64,000 nucleotides of DNA. It comes from Chitinophaga ginsengisegetis (GTDB taxonomy: Bacteria; Bacteroidota; Bacteroidia; Chitinophagales; Chitinophagaceae). The stretch lies in assembly GCF_900168065.1 (NCBI RefSeq), contig NZ_FUZZ01000001.1, forward strand, positions 1,116,001 to 1,180,000, given 5' to 3'. Made by a program: the position numbers and the translations under genes. Under the pieces are notes generated by a model that was not told the origin of the DNA, ran no database searches, and saw only the letters and a program-made list of their open reading frames with translations. Of the stretch, positions 1 to 8,917 are shown piece by piece (within the stretch, counting starts at the first letter, position 1; the number at the start of each line of letters is the position of its first letter).

Positions 1-826
1 AGAGAATGATCTCCCCATTGCTTTCGGCTACTTCTTTTACCACGCCTTTCAATCTTTCTTCAAACTCACCGCGGTATTTGGCGCCCGCCATCAAAGCGCC
101 CATGTCGAGGGCATAAATGATCTTTGACTTCAGGTTTTCAGGTACGTCGCCGTTAATGATCCGGTGGCCCAACCCTTCTACGATGGCAGTTTTACCAACA
201 CCGGGTTCACCCACCAGGATAGGATTGTTTTTAGACCTGCGGGAGAGAATATGCAGGGTTCTGCGGATCTCCTCATCACGGCCGATTACCGGGTCGAGCT
301 TCCCTTCCCGGGCCATTTCGTTCAGGTTCTTGGCGTATTTCTGAAGGGTATTGTATTGGGTTCCGCCGCTCTGGGAATTAACGGTATCACCTTTACGGAG
401 TTCCCGGATGGCAGCTTTGAGTCCCTTTTCAGTAAGACCGGCATCTTTCAGCAATTTGGCAGTATCGTCGTTACCGCCGAGGATGCCCAGGAGCAGGTGC
501 TCCACGCTTACAAATTCATCTTTAAATTCCTTGATGGCTGCTCCTGCACGCAGGATCACGTTGTTGGCGTCGCGGCTGAGCGACTGACCGCCCTCGCCTC
601 CCACCATACGTGGGTATTTATTGATCTGCTCATTTAACTTATTATTTACAAATGAGGTGTTTACATCATTCTTCTTTAATAAGTATTCAATCGGGCTATC
701 TTCATCATTTAATAAAGCTTTGAGCAGGTGCCCGGTTTCAATAGACTGATTTTGATTATTAAAGGCCAGTTGCTGGGCCTGTTGCAGTATTTCCTGCGAT
801 TTTATAGTGAAATTATTCAAGTTCAT
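1..826 (-). CDS. clpB: ATP-dependent disaggregase ClpB, N-terminal part
   Basis: Cytoplasmic Hsp100 AAA+ disaggregase that works with DnaK to resolve aggregated protein. Only the first 275 residues lie in the window. They contain the double Clp-N repeat (about residues 1-145), the linker, and the start of the first nucleotide-binding domain with the Walker A motif [10 protein letters not shown] and the following [12 protein letters not shown] segment typical of ClpB pore loop 1. The frame runs off the left edge just before Walker B. The start is the ATG whose complement ends at 826; AAAGGAGA lies a few bases upstream, an unusually clear Shine-Dalgarno for this phylum. ClpB is favoured over ClpC because of the N-terminal sequence MNLNNFTIK and the family order. 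It is divergent from the beta-helix gene. Family assignment is firm. Confidence 0.95.
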   Translation of the reverse strand, partial: MNLNNFTIKSQEILQQAQQLAFNNQNQSIETGHLLKALLNDEDSPIEYLLKKNDVNTSFVNNKLNEQINKYPRMVGGEGGQSLSRDANNVILRAGAAIKEFKDEFVSVEHLLLGILGGNDDTAKLLKDAGLTEKGLKAAIRELRKGDTVNSQSGGTQYNTLQKYAKNLNEMAREGKLDPVIGRDEEIRRTLHILSRRSKNNPILVGEPGVGKTAIVEGLGHRIINGDVPENLKSKIIYALDMGALMAGAKYRGEFEERLKGVVKEVAESNGEIIL

Positions 827-1032
827 ATGTGTTGTTTTTTCTCCTTTTTTGATGTTATCAAACGTCTTCTGGTAACAACAAACCATGATCCAATGTTGCA
901 ACTCCGGAAATTATGACATATAAGGGAAAGGATTACTGCATTTTTAGCAGAAAATTAGTCCAGTAACTGCTAATTTTTCATTACAACCGCCCGGTTATTC
1001 CGGGTATATTTACCGTTTACCTATAATATGTT

Positions 1033-3369
1033 ATGAAAAATATATTTGCCTGTATCGTATATGCAGCACCGTTATTCCTGCTCTCCCCGGTGCTGGTAGC
1101 GCAAAAGAAGCCGGCTATACCATTGCTGGTATCCACACACCCTTCCGCAACGGCCGGCAAGCCGTCCATGAGTTTACAAGCCGCCGTTGCACAGGCCCAT
1201 GTATACCAGCAGCAACAACCCGGAAGAAGCGTTGAAATCCGGTTCCAGCCCGGTACTTATTTCCTGGACAGCACCCTGCTGCTGACTGCCGGCTATTTTA
1301 ACGGCAACGTTACCTTCCGGCCGGCCGGCAAACCGGGCACAGTAACCCTCAGCGGAGGGAAACCATTACAGCTGCGATGGGCTCCCTGGAAAAATGGCAT
1401 ATATAAAGCATCCGTAAACATTCCTTTTGAGTTCAGTCACCTTTATATTAACAACACACAACAGGTCCGGGCGCGCTACCCTAATTACGACAGCAGCGCG
1501 AAACATTACAACGGCACCGCAGCAGATGCGCTGAGCCCCGCCCGGATAAAAACCTGGCAGCATCCTGAAGGCGGCTATATACACGCCCTCCACCGGGCGG
1601 AATGGGGTGGCTATCATTACCGCATCACCGGTGTAAATGCAGATGGCACGCTGCAACTGGAAGGCGGCTACCAGAACAACCGCCAGATGGGTATGCACGA
1701 ACAACATCGCTTTGTAGAGAATATTTTTGAAGAACTGGACGCGGAAAAAGAATGGTTTTATGATAAAGCCACCCAAACACTTTACTATAAACCTGCAGCA
1801 GGTACCAACCTGCAAACAGCTATGGTAGTGGTTTCCAGGTTATCTGAAACGGTGGTAATGAAAGGAGATGCTGCGCATCCCGTTAAAGATATCACGTTTA
1901 AGGATATACGTTTTGCGCATACCAATGCCACGTTCATGGATACACGGGAACCGCTGCTGCGGAGCGACTGGGCCATTTACCGCGGCGGCACCGTACTGCT
2001 GGATGGCACCGAGAACTGCGTTATTACCGGCTGTGAATTTGACCACAACGGGGGCAACGCTGTTTTTGTCAGCAATTACAACCGCCATGCGAATATCAGT
2101 CATTGTAACATCCATGATGCCGGCGGCAGCGGTATTTGTTTTACCGGCAACCCCGATGCAGTAAGAGCGGCCTTGTTTGAATACAATCAATCGCCCGTAT
2201 TTGCCGGTATGGATACAGCGGCAGGCCCGCAAAGCCCCAACTATCCGGATTCCTGCATGGCATACGATAATCTCATTTACCGTACCGGCCGTATAGAAAA
2301 ACAAAGCGCCGGTGTGCAGATCTCTATGGCAATGGATATCACCGTATCGCACAATACCATTTATGATGTGCCACGTGCAGGCATTAACGTTAGTGAAGGC
2401 ACCTGGGGCGGACATGTCATTGAATATAACGACGTATTTAATACCGTGCTGGAAACCGGCGACCACGGAGCATTCAACTCCTGGGGGCGCGACCGCTGGT
2501 GGTACCCCGACCGGCAGGTAATGGACAGCATGGTTGCACTGCATCCCTGGCTGGTGAAACAGGACGCTGTAAAAACAAACATCCTCCGCAACAACCGTTT
2601 CCGCTGTGATCATGGCTGGGATATTGACCTGGACGATGGTTCTTCCAACTATCACATCTACAGTAATGTTTGCCTGAACGGCGGACTTAAACTGAGGGAA
2701 GGATTTTTCCGTACGGTAGAAAATAATGTGATCCTCAATAACTCTTTTCACCCGCATGTGTGGTTTGAAAACAGTCATGATATTTTCCGCCACAACATTG
2801 TAACCAGCAGCTATAAACCGATTGGTATTAAGTACTGGGGAGATATCATCGATTATAACACATTCCCTGATGTAGCTGCCATCAATACACCCACTGATAA
2901 ACATTCACAGGCAGGCAACCCCTTGTTTGTGTCACCGGCAACGGGCAACTACCAGGTAAAACCAGGATCGCCCGCATTAAAAGCAGGGTTTAAAAATTTC
3001 CCGATGAACCAGTTTGGCGTGGTATCCGCCAACCTGAAAGCGCTTGCCAAAAAAGCGCCGCTGCCCGTATTGAAAGCGGCAACCGCTGCTTCCTCCAATA
3101 TCAGCAACTGGCTGGGTGCACAGGTCAAGAACATAGAAACACTGGGCGAACGCTCTGCCGCAGGCTTACCGGACAACAAAGGCGCCTTCCTGGTAGCGGT
3201 ACCGGAAAATTTCAGGTACCCGGTAAAAACGGGCGATGTGATTTTACAGGTAGGAGAAAGAAATGTGAATAATGTGGATGATCTGCTAAAAGCCAGTACT
3301 TTCTACGCAAATAAAAAAGTCCCGCTGGTCGTATTCAGGAATCAGCAGCGGGTGAATATCAATCAATAA
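1033..3369 (+). CDS. Secreted right-handed beta-helix protein with C-terminal PDZ domain, GH141-like
   Basis: Exported protein of 778 residues with a signal peptide (about 1-23, ending LVAQ). The middle (about 60-640) carries many short turns of a parallel beta-helix, rich in N-x-I/V repeats such as ENCVITGCEFDHNGGNAV. The end (about 685-778) is PDZ-like (GDVILQVGERNVNNVDDLL). The segment GWDIDLDDGSSNYHIYSN (D532, D534, D535) resembles the acidic active-site stretch of beta-helix glycosidases such as GH141. From that I infer a polysaccharide-active enzyme, with moderate certainty; the substrate cannot be told. It stands alone, divergent from clpB, and is followed by a hairpin terminator. A PDZ domain on a beta-helix carbohydrate enzyme is uncommon outside Bacteroidota. 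Confidence 0.7.
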   Translation: MKNIFACIVYAAPLFLLSPVLVAQKKPAIPLLVSTHPSATAGKPSMSLQAAVAQAHVYQQQQPGRSVEIRFQPGTYFLDSTLLLTAGYFNGNVTFRPAGKPGTVTLSGGKPLQLRWAPWKNGIYKASVNIPFEFSHLYINNTQQVRARYPNYDSSAKHYNGTAADALSPARIKTWQHPEGGYIHALHRAEWGGYHYRITGVNADGTLQLEGGYQNNRQMGMHEQHRFVENIFEELDAEKEWFYDKATQTLYYKPAAGTNLQTAMVVVSRLSETVVMKGDAAHPVKDITFKDIRFAHTNATFMDTREPLLRSDWAIYRGGTVLLDGTENCVITGCEFDHNGGNAVFVSNYNRHANISHCNIHDAGGSGICFTGNPDAVRAALFEYNQSPVFAGMDTAAGPQSPNYPDSCMAYDNLIYRTGRIEKQSAGVQISMAMDITVSHNTIYDVPRAGINVSEGTWGGHVIEYNDVFNTVLETGDHGAFNSWGRDRWWYPDRQVMDSMVALHPWLVKQDAVKTNILRNNRFRCDHGWDIDLDDGSSNYHIYSNVCLNGGLKLREGFFRTVENNVILNNSFHPHVWFENSHDIFRHNIVTSSYKPIGIKYWGDIIDYNTFPDVAAINTPTDKHSQAGNPLFVSPATGNYQVKPGSPALKAGFKNFPMNQFGVVSANLKALAKKAPLPVLKAATAASSNISNWLGAQVKNIETLGERSAAGLPDNKGAFLVAVPENFRYPVKTGDVILQVGERNVNNVDDLLKASTFYANKKVPLVVFRNQQRVNINQ

Positions 3370-3414
3370 AAGGGGAAAGCGCTTACATCTAATTAAGGGT
3401 CAATATATTACAAG

Positions 3415-3456
3415 CATCCAGATATATGTTAAAACTTATATCTGGATGTTTATTAT
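3415..3456 (+). terminator. Hairpin terminator after the beta-helix gene
   Basis: A perfect 12-bp stem (CATCCAGATATA at 3415-3426 with its complement at 3437-3448) around a 10-base loop is followed by TTTATTATTA. The U tract is interrupted, so it may be weak. Confidence 0.55.
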
Positions 3457-3592
3457 TAGGGGAATCAAACAACCCGGCCGCCTCCGTTGTTATAAAAGTC
3501 CTTGAAGTACAAACTGTACATTCCTGCTTACAGCCGGATGATTCAGCGTCAAAAACTGGTCACCACATTCTTCATCACTAAACCCTACAATT

Positions 3593-4873
3593 ATGTCTTT
3601 CGATTTACTGGAAAGCGCTAAAAGTATTTTCAACAACAATGTCGTTAGTCAGGCCTCCTCACAACTTGGAGAAAGTGAAGGCGGCATTCAGAAAGCCATC
3701 AGCGGTATCATACCGGTTGTACTAGCCGGCCTTCTCAACAAGGCAGGATCCTCCGGAAGTGCCGGCGGTTTACTCGACCTCGTGAAAGGAGTAGCAGGTG
3801 ATGCCAATCCTTCGGCCATTACCGGTGCACTGCAGGGCGGTACGGGAGGCTTGCTCAGTAAAGGCGCTGATTTGTTGCGCAGCCTGTTCGGCGACAAAGT
3901 AGGTTCCATTACCGGCATGTTATCCTCTTTTGCCGGTATCAAGGAATCATCTGCCAATACCCTGCTGCAATCTGCTGCGCCGGCAACGCTGGGTACAGTA
4001 GGACAGTACGCGGCCCAAAACAATCTTTCTCCCAATTCCTTTCTTTCCCTGCTTGACTCACAAAAAGATAAAATACTGGGCGCTATACCCGGTGGACTGA
4101 ACATTGCCGGTATACTTGGCCTGGCCAACATCGGCGACCTCGGCAAAAAAATCGGCAGCCTGCTGCATATGGATACCGCCACTACTACCGCCGGCGCCGT
4201 AAATATCAAACCGGACGCCAAACCCGGCAGTAGCCGCTGGCTATGGTCCCTGCTGCTCATCCTCATTGCCATCATCCTGTTGTGGTACCTGATGCGCGGT
4301 TGCGGCGCCAATAAACACGATGGTATTCCGGTTACGGATAGTGTTACCACCAGCCAGCTTGCAGATTCAGCTACCATGACCGTTACGGAAGGCGGTCCGG
4401 TAGTTTCCCGCGAAAGTATCAAAGTAACCCTCCCCGACGGCGTTGTACTGGATGCATATAAAGGAGGTATAGAAGATCAGCTGGTAGTATTCCTGAAAGA
4501 CAACAGCCGCGCAGCAGGCAAAGATGTATGGTTTGATTTCGATAACCTCAACTTCAAAACCGGCAGCGCTGAACTGACAGAAGAAAGCATGAAACAGGTA
4601 GGCAATATTGCCGCTATTATGAAAGCATTCCCCAAAGCTAAAATAAAGATCGGTGGCTATACCGACCGCACGGGCGACAGCACCCTTAACCTGCGGCTGT
4701 CTAAAGAACGCGCTGAATCTGTAGTCACTGCATTAAAGAAAAGTAATACCAACGCCGCGCAGTTACTTGGCGCAGAAGGCTATGGTTCTCAGTTTGCAAA
4801 GGCCGCAGCTGATGCACCTGAAGAAGAAAGGAAAAAAGACCGGCATATTTCCGTTAGTGTACGCGAAAAATAA
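3593..4873 (+). CDS. DUF937 - transmembrane - OmpA C-terminal domain protein
   Basis: A 426-residue envelope protein. Residues about 1-185 form a DUF937 domain (alanine/glycine-rich helices, LLESAKSIFNNNVVSQAS). One membrane helix follows at about 214-236 (WLWSLLLILIAIILLWYLM). The C-terminal OmpA/MotB-like peptidoglycan-binding domain spans about 305-426 and has the FDNLNFKTGSAELTEES and GGYTDRTGDSTLNLRLSKERA signatures. There is no signal peptide, so DUF937 should face the cytoplasm and the OmpA domain the periplasm. I infer a link between the inner membrane and the cell wall; the role of DUF937 is unknown. It is monocistronic, ending at a strong hairpin shared with the convergent gene. Confidence 0.85.
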   Translation: MSFDLLESAKSIFNNNVVSQASSQLGESEGGIQKAISGIIPVVLAGLLNKAGSSGSAGGLLDLVKGVAGDANPSAITGALQGGTGGLLSKGADLLRSLFGDKVGSITGMLSSFAGIKESSANTLLQSAAPATLGTVGQYAAQNNLSPNSFLSLLDSQKDKILGAIPGGLNIAGILGLANIGDLGKKIGSLLHMDTATTTAGAVNIKPDAKPGSSRWLWSLLLILIAIILLWYLMRGCGANKHDGIPVTDSVTTSQLADSATMTVTEGGPVVSRESIKVTLPDGVVLDAYKGGIEDQLVVFLKDNSRAAGKDVWFDFDNLNFKTGSAELTEESMKQVGNIAAIMKAFPKAKIKIGGYTDRTGDSTLNLRLSKERAESVVTALKKSNTNAAQLLGAEGYGSQFAKAAADAPEEERKKDRHISVSVREK

Positions 4874-4888
4874 ATTCATATAAATACG

Positions 4889-4919
4889 AAGGGAAGGCCA
4901 TCCAGCCTTCCCTTTTTTT
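4889..4919. terminator. Terminator between convergent genes
   Basis: A 10-bp perfect stem (AAGGGAAGGC, 4889-4898, and GCCTTCCCTT, 4905-4914) with loop CATCCA is followed by seven T (4913-4919). It directly follows the OmpA-family gene and abuts the stop codon of the gene on the other strand. Confidence 0.85.
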
Positions 4920-6831
4920 ATTCTTTTACCAGCACCAGCCGGCTCCTGTCTGCTCTTAGCATAGTGGCATAAAACTTCACCAGTTCCGGGTAATCTGCCG
5001 CCGGGAAAATCCCCGCCTTCCCTTCTACTTTTCGTATATAGCTCAGCGTATTTCCCTTGATAGAAACCGCAGCATTATAACTGCCAAATTTCGCGGTTAC
5101 GGTTACCGGCGCCGGCAGTGATTCCGGTTTATATCCTGCCGGCAACGTGATGGTCACACTATCCACGTCCCGGTAAGCAAAATCGATCTTAATATCCGAC
5201 TTGCGGGTTGCGTCGGGTTCCAGCTTCACACCACCGCGTGTAAGTATATTGGGGACAAGGAATATTCGTTTGCCCGTTACCGTTGCATAGTTGTTTCCTT
5301 TGATGTCCAGTTTCTCTTCAATGGAAGGAATAGGTGTGTTCAGCTCAGTGCAGTGATAATTACTGATATCATAACTGGAAAGGTTCAGTCCTTTCCGTAG
5401 TATTTCCAATTGCTTTTCCTGGCTTAGCGAATGCAGTCTTTCATGCAAATCATCCTGTCGCAGCCCACTGTAAATGGTCGTCGATTTAATATCAATGTTA
5501 CCGGCAGAGTCAATAACAGCATTCACATGACGGATCTGTTCATTGCAATCCATTCCGTAAACAGGGGTGTGTATTAATTTACTGTCCTGTGCATCTACCA
5601 ACAATACCGGCCGGTTGTCTGTAAACTGGCTCAGGTAGCCGGCAGGAAGCGTGTTACTGGTACATTCCAGCCAGGTAGTATCTTTCTCTCCCGGCACGCA
5701 AAGGATCATATGATTAAACTGGGACGACGGGAAATCTTCAGGCAATGTATGCTCACCTTTTCCTGCCTTTACGAGCACACAATTTGATTTGATCCCGGCT
5801 TCTTTCAGTAACGCCATCATATAATTAGATAGCGCCTTGCAATCGCCATAACCGTTTGCAGCTACCGATGCCGCATCAAAGGTTTGCCATCCACCTATAC
5901 CCAGCTGAATACTGATATAACGATTATTCTGCTGAAGGAACTTATACAGCACCCTGATCTTCTCCTGGCGGCTGCTGATACCATCAACCAGTTCATGTAC
6001 TTTAGCTTTGATGTTATCGGGCAACACATCCCTACCTGCATTGAGCTGATATATAAAGTTTCCGAAGTCCTTCCAGGTGGTCATTTTGCCTTTGTAGTTC
6101 CCCATCTCGAAATCTGTTGGGGCCAGGAAGATAGTAGGAGTCCGTTGATATAATTCAACCGGGTAAACTTCATACTTCCTGGCAGGAAGTTGATTGAGTT
6201 CCCAGGTGATTGTTTTGTTGCCTTTCTCTGTGGTGATGACCGGTTTACTTTCATAGAGATAACTGCGGTAACGCAATTCATAATTCTCCGGGTAAATAAC
6301 AGTCAGCTTGCTTTTCTCAACAGCCATGTAAATATTTTCCTGCACGTGCCAGTCAGGTATCACGTTTAGTGTATTGTATCGCAGCTCAATCGTATACTCT
6401 ACCGTATAGGGATATACGTTATAATAAAACTGGTGCAGCTTCGCGCGGCTATCAGACATCAGGCTGCCATCTCCAACTGCACTTATATCACGGATATCGC
6501 TTTGTTTTAAACGTTTCAGGAGCTTGCCATCGGCATCATATAAAGCACCACTGATAGAACGGATCTCCCTCAGCTTATCATAACCAAACCCTAGTTTTGC
6601 AGCGTCTGCGCCTGTTTCGTCCAACACAGTAACCACCCAATGGAAAACAAAACGGGTATCTGTAAGATCGTTTATTTTCACAGTACCTTCATCTAACCTT
6701 CTTACCACGTGTGCATTCGCTCTCAACGAGTCAGGAATAGCACTCACGGGATAAACCGGGTCTCCTGCCAGCACTACCTGCGACACAGCAACAAGGAAAA
6801 ACAGGATCGCTATTGATAATTGCTTACGCAT
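4918..6831 (-). CDS. DUF3857 / transglutaminase-like secreted protein, intact catalytic Cys
   Basis: Exported 637-residue protein with a signal peptide (about 1-22). An N-terminal DUF3857 beta domain (about 40-230) is followed by a transglutaminase core (about 270-400) and a C-terminal DUF3858-like beta region. The core keeps the catalytic cysteine (GYGDCKAL, C331) and histidine (FNHMIL, H374); the third position sits in TTWLECTSN, where Glu replaces the usual Asp. The family is a papain-like fold, either peptidase or cross-linking enzyme; the substrate is unknown. It lies three bases after the stop of a paralogous gene, so the two are almost surely co-transcribed and may form an active/inactive pair. 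Confidence 0.85.
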   Translation of the reverse strand: MRKQLSIAILFFLVAVSQVVLAGDPVYPVSAIPDSLRANAHVVRRLDEGTVKINDLTDTRFVFHWVVTVLDETGADAAKLGFGYDKLREIRSISGALYDADGKLLKRLKQSDIRDISAVGDGSLMSDSRAKLHQFYYNVYPYTVEYTIELRYNTLNVIPDWHVQENIYMAVEKSKLTVIYPENYELRYRSYLYESKPVITTEKGNKTITWELNQLPARKYEVYPVELYQRTPTIFLAPTDFEMGNYKGKMTTWKDFGNFIYQLNAGRDVLPDNIKAKVHELVDGISSRQEKIRVLYKFLQQNNRYISIQLGIGGWQTFDAASVAANGYGDCKALSNYMMALLKEAGIKSNCVLVKAGKGEHTLPEDFPSSQFNHMILCVPGEKDTTWLECTSNTLPAGYLSQFTDNRPVLLVDAQDSKLIHTPVYGMDCNEQIRHVNAVIDSAGNIDIKSTTIYSGLRQDDLHERLHSLSQEKQLEILRKGLNLSSYDISNYHCTELNTPIPSIEEKLDIKGNNYATVTGKRIFLVPNILTRGGVKLEPDATRKSDIKIDFAYRDVDSVTITLPAGYKPESLPAPVTVTAKFGSYNAAVSIKGNTLSYIRKVEGKAGIFPAADYPELVKFYATMLRADRSRLVLVKE

Positions 6832-6834
6832 ACT

Positions 6835-8850
6835 TTACTTTTTCTTTTTTAACACAATCTGTTCTGCTTCTTTCTTTACCACCAGGTCATAAAAGTCGCG
6901 CAGGGTTACATACTCTTCGGGTTCAAAGTTGGCTTTGTTTAATCTTACCCGGCAGCGCAGTTGTATGTGATTTTCTACTTGCTGGATAAGGTACTGAAAC
7001 TGGCCTTCGTCGCCGTTATAGTTTGCTACTGCTGATTTCGGCAGTTCATCCACTACATAGCCCTCCGGCACGTCCATATTAAAAGAATACACTTCATCAG
7101 ATACGCTGTTCATTTCTACAGGGAACTTGCGCTCCATCGCTTTGAAGGGGTTGCTTCTATAGGCTTCCGACAACAGCGGGTTGATGTACAACACTTCGCC
7201 ATCGCCTACCTGCAGCTTAAAATCGTATTTTACCATCACGGGCGACTCCAGTTCTTTCAGATCCTCTATCGCTTTATTCTCCAGTTCTATTTCGCCGGTA
7301 TAGGATTTTGTTATCCGCTTAAAGAACTCTTCCGGATCTTCATCTTTTACTGCCGTCCTTATTTTGTAAGAATCAAAGTAGGTAGGCCGTTGCATAAAAG
7401 AGCCCGACACCATACCGTTTTCTATTTTCCCCAGCACAACACTGGTAAACCGTTGTTCTTTCAGGGAGTCCGCTCCCAGGATCACAGGAGTGGCAAAATC
7501 ATCCAATGAACGGGCGGCGCCGTTGTAACATTCTGCCGGCAGCTTTCCGAAGCCCAGCAAAGGTCTGGAGGCATCCAGTTTCAGGTATTCTTCTCCCAGG
7601 TTTACACCGGCAATCACATAATTGAAGTGGGTATACAAAGGATAAAACTGGTATACATATCCATTGCTGCGGGTACTCAGCAGTAATGGGGTAGCAAAAA
7701 GGTTGGCTTTCTTCAGCATAGCCACCAGCAACATGTTGATGTCGGACACATTCCCGTTCTTTGAATTAAAAACGGTTTTTAGTGATTTTTCCATCCACAG
7801 GGCGTTGTGATCGGTGCAGATGAAATTATCGCGGACCCAGGTATAGATTTTCTGCACTTTTTCCTTATCGGTTTTAGCATCTTTTACCAGTTCGTCTACT
7901 TTATCAGAAAGGAATCCATTGTAGGTAGTGAGCACTTTACCCAGTTCTTCCTGTTTCATCAGGTCTTTCATCAGCTCCTCCCAGGTGCTTTGAACCGGCT
8001 TGCGCGGCTCTCCGGGCCAGTTGTAGGCAGACAACTGGAATTCTACCCGGTTTACATAGTTATCGGTAGTGGTGATATAACTCTCTTCGTTAATTGGCGG
8101 CACATCTTTCAGCGCCCATTTATAAGTGGTGATGGAAGGCGTTACCGTTACCAGGTTGGAAGGCCCGGTAGCTCCATGCGATTCATTACGGAAGGTAAAA
8201 GTAGAACGGGAATACGTTTTTGTTTTTACCACATATGGCTCATATCCCTGCGGGATGAGCATATAGTCGAAGTACTCCGGGATGGCCACACTGTATTCGC
8301 TCCACAGGCGGGGATATTGCCCCTGGAAGTTCCAGGCCCGCAAGTGCCGGTAAAATGGGGAAGCAATCGAATAAGTGTATTCAATGATAGTGCCTTCCTT
8401 TACTGCGGGCAGGGTGAATTTCTTTATCAGCAGGGATTTATCCTGTTTGTCGTTGAATACATTTTTGCTTTCCATTTTTGTTTCCACCACTTCCCCGTTT
8501 TCGAGGTTGTAGGCAGCTGCTTTCAGGTTCAGCAATTTCTCTTCCGACGATTCTGATTTGTATATCGGCACCAGAACGGTAGCTACATCATAGCCGTTTG
8601 GATCAACGACCTTGATGCGCCGGTGTACTTTATACACGAGGCGAAGGTCGTTTCCATCCGACTCAAAAATGGAGGAGCCGATTTCAGACAGGATGATGGC
8701 GTGGGCGCCGGTATCTTTCTCTGATCTCTTAATAGCAAATTCTTCTTTGGAAACCTTACCAAATTTCATTTTACTTCCGTCCTGGGCAAAGGAGGACAGG
8801 GCGAACAAACAGCTGACAATGGGAGCCAGCGTAACAAAGGTATAGCGCAT
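6835..8850 (-). CDS. DUF3857 / transglutaminase-like protein with catalytic Cys replaced by Ser
   Basis: Exported 671-residue protein of the same architecture as its downstream neighbour: signal peptide (MRYTFVTLAPIVSCLFALSS, cleavage near FAQ), DUF3857 region (about 50-290), transglutaminase-like core (about 315-440) and a beta-rich tail. The motif normally holding the nucleophilic Cys reads NGNVSDIN, with Ser at 369, while the His (HFNYVIAG) and Asp (YLKLDASRP) are present. It is therefore probably not a cysteine enzyme and may bind rather than cleave. The frame stays open for 68 codons further upstream, but that would overlap queG on the other strand and bury the signal peptide, so I chose the ATG complementary to 8848-8850. 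First gene of a two-gene operon. Confidence 0.85.
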   Translation of the reverse strand: MRYTFVTLAPIVSCLFALSSFAQDGSKMKFGKVSKEEFAIKRSEKDTGAHAIILSEIGSSIFESDGNDLRLVYKVHRRIKVVDPNGYDVATVLVPIYKSESSEEKLLNLKAAAYNLENGEVVETKMESKNVFNDKQDKSLLIKKFTLPAVKEGTIIEYTYSIASPFYRHLRAWNFQGQYPRLWSEYSVAIPEYFDYMLIPQGYEPYVVKTKTYSRSTFTFRNESHGATGPSNLVTVTPSITTYKWALKDVPPINEESYITTTDNYVNRVEFQLSAYNWPGEPRKPVQSTWEELMKDLMKQEELGKVLTTYNGFLSDKVDELVKDAKTDKEKVQKIYTWVRDNFICTDHNALWMEKSLKTVFNSKNGNVSDINMLLVAMLKKANLFATPLLLSTRSNGYVYQFYPLYTHFNYVIAGVNLGEEYLKLDASRPLLGFGKLPAECYNGAARSLDDFATPVILGADSLKEQRFTSVVLGKIENGMVSGSFMQRPTYFDSYKIRTAVKDEDPEEFFKRITKSYTGEIELENKAIEDLKELESPVMVKYDFKLQVGDGEVLYINPLLSEAYRSNPFKAMERKFPVEMNSVSDEVYSFNMDVPEGYVVDELPKSAVANYNGDEGQFQYLIQQVENHIQLRCRVRLNKANFEPEEYVTLRDFYDLVVKKEAEQIVLKKKK

Positions 8851-8904
8851 ACAGTTAACGGGCATATGGGATATATATGCGGACCGAAGATATAAATAAT
8901 ATGC

Positions 8905-8912
8905 TAATTTTG
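8905..8912 (+). promoter_or_regulatory. Candidate -7 element TAATTTTG for queG
   Basis: TAATTTTG matches the Bacteroidota -7 consensus TAnnTTTG. It ends only five bases before the queG ATG, so the transcript would have almost no leader. No convincing -33 TTTG is visible about 20 bases upstream. Confidence 0.35.
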
Positions 8913-8917
8913 CCCGG

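Noticed and set aside
940-980. TTAGCAG / CTGCTAA inverted repeat between clpB and the beta-helix gene
   Set aside because: Seven-base arms with a 13-base spacer in AT-rich DNA; alternative pairings exist, so chance is likely.
1840-2904. Long antisense frame (354 codons) inside the beta-helix gene
   Set aside because: No family resemblance, no ribosome site, and the opposite strand has a full-length protein with signal peptide and domains.
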